Origin: Charina bottae
Lineage: Eukaryota; Chordata; Lepidosauria; Squamata; Charinaidae
Reading direction: 5' to 3'
Assembly (NCBI GenBank): GCA_023362775.1
Contig: JALMGJ010000004.1
Location: 77,552,798-77,616,797 of the forward strand
DNA: 64,000 nt
Part shown: positions 56,259 through 64,000 of the stretch, piece after piece
Layout: every line of letters begins with the position of its first letter
How positions within the stretch are numbered: the stretch's first letter is position 1
Notes under the pieces: model-generated
Database searches by the model: none
What the model saw: only the letters and a program-made list of their open reading frames with translations
Told to the model about the DNA's origin: nothing
Program-made: the position numbers and the translations under genes

Positions 56259-56933
56259 CTCACACAGAAAAAGGAGTTAATGAGTTAATAAAAGAAAAAA
56301 CTTCCATCTGAAATTGGCAGAAGAAAATATGCTAGCAAACAAGTCCTCAAAAAAATGAACAGAAAGCTTAAGATTTAGAACAGCAATCCAACGTGTAAGA
56401 AAATATTCCTCCTTCAAATCCAATACCAAAAATAGTAACTGGAAGGCAATTATATATTCTCAATCCTCGTTGCACTTTAAATGGGAAAACAAGACAAAAC
56501 TGTAAAAAAATTAAAATATAATCCAGAAATAATGATAAAAACCAAGAGATTCCACTTCTTTTTACTGTAGAAAGCTTCTCTTAGGGTACATAATTTTTAA
56601 AAAGTTTGGTGTTTTAGAAATGAGAAGGCAGGACTTACTGTCCCTTTAAGGCTGCAAATGTGGCACAGAAGAGATGAAATCCCAGCCTCCCGGTGAAGTC
56701 TTGCCGGTCGATCGCACACGCCGTCCACGGTCTCCTGGCTGCAACAAAACATCCGGAGGACAAATGGGTCAATTCCTGCATTTTCCTCACCTGGAAACAC
56801 GCTCAGGGCTACAGGAAAAACCAGCCTGTGCCCCAAAAACCTGCCACAATGCCAGCTCTGACCACGGAGCTCTCGCAGGCACAGCTACTCACCCCGCCAT
56901 TGCTCAAGGGAAGCCGATAGTTTGAACATTCTT

Positions 56934-57666
56934 TAGTGTTTCCCTTTTTTGGTATGGGGATATAAGTTGATTTTTTCCAATCTGATGGCCATTCTTGTCT
57001 TTTCCACATTTGCTGGCATATGGCATGCATCACCTTGACAGCATCATCTTGCAAGATTTTAAACAGTTCAGCTGGGATACCATTGTCTCCTGATGCCTTC
57101 TTATTAGCAATGCTTCTTAAGGCCCATTCAACCTCACTCTTCAGGATGTCTGGCTCTAACTCACTGACCACACTGTCAGATCTATCCCCGATATTATTAT
57201 CCTTCCTATACAGATCTTCTATATATTCTTGCCACCTTTTCTTGATCTCTTCTGCTTCTGTTAGGTCCTTGCCATCTTTGTTTTTGATCATACCCATTTT
57301 TGCCTGGAATTTACCTCTGATATTTCTAATTTTCAGGAAGAGGTCTCTTGTCCTTCCTATTCTATTGTCTTCTTCCACTTCCGCACATTGCTTGTTTAAA
57401 AATAATTCCTTATCTCTTCTGGCTAACCTCTGGAATTTTGCATTTAATTGGGCATATCTCCCCCTATCACTGTTGCCTTTTGCTTTCTTTCTTTCTTGGG
57501 CTACTTCCAGTGTCTCAGCAGACAGCCATCTTGCCTTCTTGGTTTTCTTTTTCTTTGGGACGTTTTTTGTTGCCGCCTCCTGAACAATGTTGCGAACTTC
57601 TGTCCATAGTTCTTCCGGGACCCTATCTACTAAATCTAGTCCCTTAAATCTATTCTTCACCTCCAC
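56934..57666 (-). pseudogene. BovB linker and RT N-terminal part
   Basis: The open frame (about 245 element codons) reads RVPEELWTEVRNIVQEA, a basic KKKKTKKARW stretch, the FQRLARRDKELFLNKQC segment, TEAEEIKKRWQEYIEDLY, DGKDLTE, and then RT motifs ASGDNGIPAELFKIL and YIPIPKKGNTKECSNY. It is open up to the exact edge of the L1-dependent insertion (56933), after which the RT continues at 55018. There are no stops here. Confidence 0.9.
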
Positions 57667-58359
57667 TGCATATTCATTAGGAATGTTAGTGAGCTCATAT
57701 CTAACTGATCTGTGGGTCTTCCCTATTCTCTTTAGTCTGAGTCTAAATTGTGCAATAAGAAGTTCGTGATCTGAACTACAGTCAGCTCCAGGTCTTGTTT
57801 TTACCGACTGTATAGATGTCCGCCACCTTTGGCTGCAAAGGATGTAGTCAATCTGATTTCGGTGTCTACCATCTGGTGAAATCCATGTATAAAGTCATCT
57901 TTTAGGTTGTTAAGGTGTGTAGATCTTTAGAACATCAGATTTGTTGTTCACCACCAGCACCGTCGGCTGCTAGCCGTACTTTCGGCTTTGAGCTAGCTGC
58001 GTCATCACATCTGGGGCTCATTGAACTTATCCTCTGTTCCTCCCCAGTAGCATTTTGACCATCTTCCGACCTGGGAGTCCCATCTTCTGATGGTATACCA
58101 ACATATCTCTGGTTGTACTGATCCATTTAGTTTTCATGGCAAGAATACTTGGGTGGGTTGCCATTACCTTCCCCAGGGATCATATTTAGTCTGACCTCTC
58201 TGCCATGACCTTCCTGTCTTGGTTGTCCCTTCACGGTTTAGCTAATGGAGTCATTGAGGTGCTCAAGCTCCAGCACCATGACAAGGTAACTATCTCCTTT
58301 GCTGGAGCTGCTATAAGATTGAACAGTTTTATTTTCTAAAGTAGAATGATTATTTATTT

Positions 58360-58580
58360 ACTTAATTTTTATCCTTCCTTTATTATTTTTATAAATAACT
58401 CAAGGTGGCAAACATACCTAATACTCCTTCCTCCTCCTATTTTCTCCACAACAACCACCCTGTGAGGTGAGTTGGGCTGAGAGGGAGTGACTGGCCCAAG
58501 GTCTCCCAGACGGCTTTCATAGCTGGACCTCTGCAATGAATTTTATCTTTAGTCAGAGTAAGCTTCTAATCAGATCTTAA
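58360..58580 (-). mobile_element. tRNA-type SINE (squamate), minus strand
   Basis: It contains CACCCTGTGAGGTGAGTTGG, GAGTGACTGGCCCAAGGTC and CCCAGACGGCTTTCATAGCT. These are the complement of the conserved middle of the same SINE type as at 44845-45010, with an AT-rich tail at 58340-58400. Confidence 0.7.
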
Positions 58581-58589
58581 AAACTGCAA

Positions 58590-59104
58590 TATATTAAAAT
58601 TAACATTCAAAACCTACCTGCTTTTGGGTTGGCACTGCTTATTTGTCCATCTTAATGGCCATCAATGAGACCCTTGTAGGCTGAGAAGGCTGACAAATGT
58701 AGATTTAGCAAGTTGATGCAATATGCTATCTGTCTTTTGTATTTTGCAATTGTTGATAAATTCACACAGCTATTTGCAGTTTCTGAAAACTTTTAGTGTG
58801 TTCTAATGCTGTTGAACAAATTATGTATGAACTGAATTAGACAATAGTAAAGCCTACAAATGTGGAGAAAGTAATTAGGTGCCATACATATATTTTGGCT
58901 TCAGCTTCCCTCAGACTCACACAGCATGTCTAAAGATGAAGGGTTATGGGAATTGTGGTCCCAAATACTGTATATAGCAGGCATTAGGTTTCTTATCTGT
59001 GTTGTGATTATAAACATTGCTCATTTCTTGCTCAGCTATTATCCTTTTTTAAGTAGATAGGTACTTGTATTCAAAAGGACAATCAAAGCAGTACTGTCTA
59101 CTTG
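58590..59104. other. Unassigned noncoding DNA
   Basis: Nothing recognised. Confidence 0.45.
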
Positions 59105-59180
59105 TAGTATGACTATTTATTTATTTACCATATTTATATCCCGCTCATCTCCCTCACAAGGAGGGACCCTGGGTGGTTAT
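59105..59180 (-). mobile_element. CR1 3'-tail fragment
   Basis: TATTTATTTATTTACC followed by TATATCCCGCTCATCTCCCT is the complement of a CR1/SINE 3' end (GGGAGATGAGCGGGATATA then AAAT tail). Only the tail is kept. Confidence 0.65.
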
Positions 59181-59689
59181 GCTTGTAGAGTCTCTGTAAA
59201 CATTCCTTTTTGAGATCAATCATTTGCAACCTGCCTCTAAAACAATGTGAGAAGGGCCTCAAGCCTATTTGTGTAGTCCCTATAATCCACTTTCAATCTC
59301 ATTCTAGTATGTAAAACAGAAGGTACAAAAAGCGTACACATGCCTATCATATAGAAAGCTTTTTCAGACCTCCAAGCTAATGCTGAAAAACTATTAGTGA
59401 TAATATTGATAAGGCACCATCATATTAAGATTTGGATAGCCAATCTGCCTCTCTTTTCCTCTATACATTTTACTGACCCCTGAGAGATAGGACCTAAATT
59501 ATACACAATCTTTTAGTTTATATTACAAACGGAATGCAAATATTTATTGAATAGCTGTTACTATGTCATATGGTTCACTTCACTCCAATACCTTTATTCC
59601 ATATGAATCACTGAACATGTGTAGAATCCTGCTCCTATAAACCTTTGTACACAAGAGTTTGGCCAGTTCATTTATGAATCATTAAAAGG
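59181..59689. other. Unassigned noncoding DNA
   Basis: Nothing recognised. Confidence 0.45.
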
Positions 59690-60510
59690 TGAGGTACAAG
59701 TCCCAACACATACCCTTGAGGCTCTACTTTGTACATCCCTCCATTGATAAAAGGGTCCAGTTTTTCTGTTTTATTCTTTCTGTTTTTTAACCAGTTATCA
59801 ATCCATAAAAGGAAAAGTATGTTATCTCAAGGCTGCTAAGTTTAAGTAGGCCTTTTAAGCTGAAGCCTTTTTTGAAATCCTAATCCAAGTAGATATTGCC
59901 AACAGTGCTACCTCCAACTACTTCCCTTTACACTCTCAAGAAATACTTCAAAAGGTTGATGAAGCAGTATTTGCAAATTTTCCTTCAGCAAGCTTTTATT
60001 TTGTAAAACCAGTTTTTTAAAAAATATATATTTATATTGCCATTTCTACCAATTTGTTCAGAACAGACTATAAGCTATGCAACTTGTAATTTCCCAAGTT
60101 TTCCCAGGTCCCTTTTAAAAAGATGTTACATTGGCTACTTTCCAGTCCTGTTCAACTGAGCCTAATTTTACATATATTTGCAAAGAGATCAGCAATTTCA
60201 CATTTGAGTTCTTTAAAAACTCATGGGTAAAAGACATCAAGACATAATGATTTGCTATGGTTTAATCTCTCAAGAGGTCTTTCTGTTGCTACCTCAATTT
60301 GCTTTACTTGTTTTGATTTCCTCTCTCATAAATTCAATACAAGTTCATTATATATCTCTTTTGAAAAGATAGATGCAAATAATTCATTCCATTTCTCTGC
60401 AATCTTCACATTCTCACTGAGGATTCTTTTTATTCCTTTATTACCTAATGGTCCAACAGCTTCCCTGGTTTGTTTTCTGCTTCAAATATATCTAAATAAG
60501 TTCTTTTTAT
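59690..60510 (-). pseudogene. Ancient CR1 reverse transcriptase remnant
   Basis: On the minus strand a decayed CR1 RT is recognisable. DWKVANVTSF (about 60115-60150) matches the first RT block of classical amniote CR1, and the lower coordinates carry the region leading to motif A. Numerous stops and indels are present and there is no open frame. It is different from, and older than, the L3-like CR1 copies in the window. Confidence 0.6.
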
Positions 60511-60519
60511 ATATATATA

Positions 60520-61230
60520 TAGATGTATTATGGATTACAGTCCAACAGAATTACTATATTGGGTAGAATGTTCTAACCACTAGGCCTTATTTAGTCATAA
60601 TTTTATCAGGTCATTGCTAGCAAGTAATTGGAGAAGCAACACATATCTATCTGGATACATTCCTCCCCAGTCCAAGGCAGATCTGAAATACAACCTTTGG
60701 TAGCAGGTACCTTGTTTTGTTAGCCCTTGAAGCTGAGTTTTAATAGTTTCCGTAATATGGCACATAAAATCTTTAACTTATTTTCCAATTTCATGAGTTT
60801 TTGAAGTATAACTGGGTATTTGAATTATACTCTGAAATTAAACTGAGGACACACACAAACACACACACACACGAGAAATAGGTAGCTTTCACACTACATT
60901 ATAGTTGCTAATTTCTTTAAAGCTAAAGGGCAGCTTCTTAGCCATGTAGGGAATAGTTTCAGAAATGGGGAAATGTCTACTAAAGACATTGAGTTCATTT
61001 TCAGCTATTTGAATTGGGGCCATGCCCTTTATATAATATGAATGGGAGAGCTGTAACATTAATTTTCATGCTTAATAAAAATGATATTGCAGGGGCAACC
61101 TGTACTGACCCATTCCTGGAATGAGCAATCAAAATCACATGTGGTAAGTGGCTTGTAGAATGTGATCCTAACCACTTTCTATATACTTGATCAACATACA
61201 AAATGCAAGTGAAAGTCTATGTGCAAGTGG
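60520..61230. other. Unassigned noncoding DNA
   Basis: It includes a short CA run near 60850-60872. No gene. Confidence 0.45.
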
Positions 61231-61234
61231 TGAC

Positions 61235-61546
61235 TTTGTGATTTTTCAGAGTTTATACAATATTCAAGAACAAATTTAAGCCACCTGGAATGAATGAATG
61301 AATGAATGAATGAATGAATGAATGAATGAATGAATGAATGAATGAACGAACTAACACAGGCACACACACACTCAAAAAACTTTTCTGTCTTAATCAAAAA
61401 GTTGAGCTGAATTTATGAGTTGTTATGAGTTGATTAAGACAGAAAAGTTTTTTGAGTGTGTGTGTGTGTGTAAGTTCATTCATTCATACATTCCATGTGG
61501 CTTAAATTTGTTCTTGAATATTGTATAAACTCTGAAAAATCACAAA
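61235..61546. repeat. Large asymmetric inverted repeat
   Basis: The left arm 61235-61397 and right arm 61430-61546 are complementary, with a 32-bp loop (61398-61429). The outer edges are TTTGTGATTTTTCAGAG and its complement, the inner edges TTTTCTGTCTTAATCAA and its complement. The left arm is 46 bp longer because its (AATG)n tract is expanded. No TE recognised in the arms. Confidence 0.93.
61291..61345. repeat. (AATG)n microsatellite
   Basis: About 13 units. The complementary tract in the other arm of the inverted repeat has only two to three units (near 61473-61484). Confidence 0.95.
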
Positions 61547-61619
61547 ACTGCGAAGTCTGTATCCTTTGGAACCATTAACTACAAAATGTTGTATATTAGC
61601 ATCTGATATATAAGTATGA

Positions 61620-61812
61620 GTGTAAGGGATTTGTACCATGGTTTGTTGGTCCATAGATGGCCTTTATAGCATTAAAAAAGCCCCGTGCATCATGAGCATC
61701 TGCTAAATGTTGGGTTTCTTGGGCTTTTTTTATCCACCATATGTTCTTAAGTTCTCTAGTTCTTCTTCTTTGTTCTAGTTCTTCTAGTTCTTCTTTCGAC
61801 TTCTGCCTTTGC
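61620..61812 (-). pseudogene. Inverted upstream piece of the same LINE
   Basis: A 72-codon minus-strand frame (61596-61814) reads QKSKEELEELEQRRRTRELKN..., WWIKKAQETQHLADAHDARGF, FNAIKAIYGPTNHGTNPL. In this LINE family this segment lies between endonuclease and RT, upstream of the first block of the plus-strand frame. Its coding 5' end is at the junction and its 3' end next to the left target duplication, the geometry of twin priming. Confidence 0.82.
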
Positions 61813-61829
61813 ACTGGCGTAGATTTTTA

Positions 61830-63389
61830 AAAAGACTCTTTAAAAAGGGTGATAGAACAGACTGTGGAAACTATCGAGGCATCTCCCTTCTAGCCACAGC
61901 AGGCAAAATCCTGGCAAAGATCATTGCAAACCATCTCCTATCTGTATCAGAAGACATCCTCCCTGAAACGCAAAATGGCTTCCGCCCTTCCAGGGGAACA
62001 GTGGATATGATCTTCACTGCACGACAGCTTCAAGAAAAATGCAAGGAGCAAAACCGCCCTCTGTACATGGCGTTTATTGATCTGACTAAAGCTTTTGATA
62101 CTGTAAATCGTACTGCTCTCTGGACCATCCTTCTGAAAATCGGATGCCCTGATAAATTTGTGAACATCTTGAGGCTACTCCATGACGACATGATGGCAAC
62201 AATCCTGAATAACAATGGCTCTCAAAGCGATCCATTTAAAGTGGAATCCGGCGTTAAACAGGGATGTGTTATTGCTCCAACCTTATTCGCTATCTTCATT
62301 GCTATGATTATGCACCTTATTGAAGAGAAACTTCCTACTGGTATAGAAATTATATATCGAACAGATGGAAAGCTTTTTAATCTTAGTAGGCTGAAAGCAA
62401 AAAATAAGGTAATTGCAACTTCTGTTATAGAACTTCAATATGCTGATGATAACGTAGTCTGTGCACACTCCGAGGAAGATCTTCAAACTATCCTAAACAT
62501 CTTTGCAGAAGCATATGAAAAACTCGGCCTCTCGATTAACATTAAAAAAACCAAAGTGCTTTACCAGCAAGTTCGAACCAATCCCTCTGCAGCGCCATCA
62601 ATCCAGCTTAAAGGTGTGTCACTAGAAAATGTCGACCACTTTTCTTATCTCGGCAGCCATCTATCTACAAAAGCCGACATCGACACTGAAATTCAGCATC
62701 GCCTGAGCTCTGCGAGTGTAGCTTTCTCCCGAATGAAGCGTAGAGTGTTTGAGGATCGGGACATTCGCAGGGAGACCAAAATGCTTGTTTACAAAGCCAT
62801 TGTACTACCAACCCTTCTGTACGCCTGTGAAACATGGACCCTCTACAAACACCACCTCCAACTTCTTGAAAGATTCCATCAACGCTGCCTCCGAAAAATT
62901 CTGCAAATTACTTGGGAAGATAGGCGGACTAATGTTAGCATATTAGAAGAAGCGAAAACCACCAGCATTGAAACAATGATCATCCAACATCAACTTCGCT
63001 GGACCGGTCATGTTGTTCAAATGCCTGACCATCGTCTTCCAAGGCAGCTACTTTACTCCCAACTTAAGAATGGAAAACGGAATATTGGTGGACAGCAAAA
63101 GAGATTCAAAGATACTCTCAAAGCTAATTTAAAAAAATGTAATATCAGCATTGAGAACTGGGAAGCCCTAACTCATGAGCGTTTCAATTGGAGGTCAGCC
63201 TTTATTAATGGCGCTGTGGACTTTGAAGAAGCACGAGTACAGGGCGAAAAGGAGAAAAGAGCTAAAAGGAAGGCACGTCAGGCAAACCCTCATCATGACC
63301 GTCTCCCACCCGGAAACCTATGCCCTCACTGTGGGAGGTTTTGCGGATCCAGAATTGGCCTTTATAGCCACTTACGGATCCACCGTTAA
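61830..63389 (+). CDS. LINE reverse transcriptase with C-terminal C2H2 zinc finger
   Basis: One open frame to the stop at 63387-63389 (526 codons from the ATG at 61809; the first few come from the inversion junction). RT blocks in order: KGDRTDCGNYRGISLL (13-28), NGFRPSRGTVDMIF (56-69), motif A FIDLTKAFDTV (89-99), QGCVIAP (151-157), catalytic YADD (211-214), a YLGSHLS thumb motif, LLYACETWTLY, the FHQRCLRKIL helix, RWTGHVVQMPDHRLP, and a basic KEKRAKRKARQ stretch. The last 25 residues form a C2H2 finger (CPHC, 12 residues, H, 3 residues, H). The endonuclease is lost by 5' truncation. No stop or frameshift is seen, so the insertion is young. Confidence 0.93.
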   Translation, partial: KRLFKKGDRTDCGNYRGISLLATAGKILAKIIANHLLSVSEDILPETQNGFRPSRGTVDMIFTARQLQEKCKEQNRPLYMAFIDLTKAFDTVNRTALWTILLKIGCPDKFVNILRLLHDDMMATILNNNGSQSDPFKVESGVKQGCVIAPTLFAIFIAMIMHLIEEKLPTGIEIIYRTDGKLFNLSRLKAKNKVIATSVIELQYADDNVVCAHSEEDLQTILNIFAEAYEKLGLSINIKKTKVLYQQVRTNPSAAPSIQLKGVSLENVDHFSYLGSHLSTKADIDTEIQHRLSSASVAFSRMKRRVFEDRDIRRETKMLVYKAIVLPTLLYACETWTLYKHHLQLLERFHQRCLRKILQITWEDRRTNVSILEEAKTTSIETMIIQHQLRWTGHVVQMPDHRLPRQLLYSQLKNGKRNIGGQQKRFKDTLKANLKKCNISIENWEALTHERFNWRSAFINGAVDFEEARVQGEKEKRAKRKARQANPHHDRLPPGNLCPHCGRFCGSRIGLYSHLRIHR

Positions 63390-63454
63390 AATTTTACCTT
63401 TGGAAGACAATCTTACTCGGCTACGAGTGATCGCCAATGATGATATAAGTATGA

Positions 63455-64000
63455 ATAATTATATGTGCATTCTATTAAAGATTTTCTTGAGACCTAATAA
63501 GAAACAAACTGTGAATATGAAATATTTTAGAAGATCATTTTTTATAATTACTGTCATTTTATTAATGATACAAAATAAATTATTACTATTAATTATAGTA
63601 ATGGTAAAACAGCATAAAGCTATTTTAAATTCTGAAAATAATGAACATAAGCCTACTTGTAATATAACACTTATAAATAACAAATAGTTTCTTGTTTCCT
63701 GAGTGGCTTTTCATCACTAGGAAGCATGACCATTCACATAATATGGGATATATGATTTGCCATTACTTTTAATCTCCCTATCCAAAATACTATAATAAGC
63801 ATGTCGATCCAAGAGGTATCCTTAGAAGATAGCAGTGAGAGATAGCAAAGCCTTAACATTTTTTTTAAAAGCATGCTCAAACGGTACTGTAGGGAGTGAG
63901 TGTCAGGGCTACAGTAGAGAAAGCCGTAAGAATAGTGTACTATGTTTGCTTCTGTTGGGTGTGGCTTTGTTTGGATACAGTATTATGATTTCAGAGTGAA
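63455..64000. other. Unassigned noncoding DNA
   Basis: AT-rich host sequence after the LINE target duplication. The plus frame to 63687 is out of frame with the RT and has no family resemblance. Confidence 0.5.

Larger units (their letters stand above)
55037..56915 (-). mobile_element. L1-dependent non-autonomous element, copy 3
   Basis: A minus-strand insertion in BovB with the 18-bp target duplication GATAGTTTGAACATTCTT (55019-55036 and 56916-56933). Its 5' end (56915) reads GGCTTCCCTTGAG. The layout matches copies 1 and 2, but sequence is more diverged, suggesting a distinct subfamily. It contains a SINE fragment (56075-56258). The 3' tail is T-rich on the plus strand (55037-55050). Confidence 0.88.
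53525..58335 (-). mobile_element. BovB LINE with nested insertions
   Basis: Minus-strand BovB from a 5' region at about 58335 to a 3' end near 53525. In sense order: 5' UTR (57935-58335), a junction near 57900 where most of the endonuclease is missing, the end of the endonuclease and linker (57666-57900), RT (56930-57666 then 54580-55018), thumb and C-terminus (53542-54420). A 1.9-kb L1-dependent element (55037-56915) and a 186-bp PLE fold-back (53726-53911) split it, both with target duplications. Where they overlap it is almost identical to the 17.7-kb BovB. Confidence 0.92.
61620..63442. mobile_element. LINE with zinc-finger RT, twin-primed
   Basis: Flanked by the 12-bp direct repeat ATATAAGTATGA (61608-61619 and 63443-63454). 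61620 to about 61812 is inverted and encodes, on the minus strand, an upstream part of the same protein (KSKEELEELEQRR..., KAIYGPTNHGTNPL). From about 61815 the element is in sense and encodes the RT to the stop at 63387-63389, followed by a ~55-bp 3' end (GAAGACAATCTTACTCGGC, ending GATGAT). About 0.4 kb that should lie between the two pieces is missing. The clade is not certain; the RT is nearest RTE/L2-type LINEs by eye. Confidence 0.9.

Noticed and set aside
57020..57583. 187-codon plus-strand frame rich in Leu and Ser
   Set aside because: It is antisense to the BovB RT/linker frame, which has clear family motifs on the minus strand.
63175..63687. 170-codon plus frame overlapping the zinc-finger RT
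   Set aside because: It is in a different frame from the RT and runs on into AT-rich host DNA after the LINE's target duplication.

Overview
The window is eukaryotic and almost certainly from a squamate reptile (lizard or snake). The evidence is the mix of repeats: several young BovB (RTE) LINEs, a squamate-type L1 and L1-dependent elements, CR1/L3-like LINEs with (AAAT)n tails, an R4-like LINE, Penelope-like elements, a Tc1 transposon, GC-rich hAT elements, tRNA-type SINEs and abundant microsatellites. I see no host exon, tRNA or rRNA gene. It reads as intergenic DNA or the inside of a very long intron. Every substantial open frame belongs to a transposable element or is an artefact of GC-rich or microsatellite DNA.

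Layout. 0-11 kb: mostly unassigned AT-rich DNA with a 223-bp GC-rich hAT element (3.5 kb), old CR1 tails, microsatellites and a 229-bp segment duplicated at 6.1 and 8.2 kb. 11-17 kb: a Penelope-like element (PLE) with a GIY-YIG endonuclease frame and a hammerhead-ribozyme-like motif, then a broken L1 on the minus strand that was entered by a second PLE and a CR1, then a 1.94-kb L1-dependent element. 17.7-19.6 kb: an internally deleted BovB. 20.1-21.7 kb: a nearly complete Tc1 transposon with one frameshift. 23-33 kb: old CR1 fragments, microsatellites and two hAT elements. 34.05-36.3 kb: an L1 insertion with a textbook 5' inversion (twin priming) and an 18-bp target duplication. 36.4-41.5 kb: a CR1 carrying a solo LTR and a 2-kb hAT element whose core is a CpG-rich 116-bp tandem repeat. 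43-47 kb: BovB, SINE and R4 fragments. 49-51.3 kb: a long AAAAT array and a second L1-dependent element. 53.5-58.3 kb: a BovB copy containing a fold-back PLE insertion and a third L1-dependent element, itself entered by a SINE. 61.2-63.4 kb: a large asymmetric inverted repeat and a LINE with an open 526-codon reverse transcriptase frame ending in a C2H2 zinc finger, also twin-primed.

The elements form no operon or pathway, but they depend on each other. The short L1-like family has L1-like ends, an A-rich tail and 14-18 bp target duplications, so it was probably moved by L1. The two long BovB copies share the same three in-frame stop codons in the reverse transcriptase, so they descend from one already-defective source, presumably moved in trans. 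The three PLE-derived segments share a hammerhead-like core downstream of, or without, the endonuclease frame. Target-site duplications, read by eye, fix many element ends to the base and allow the insertions to be ordered in time.
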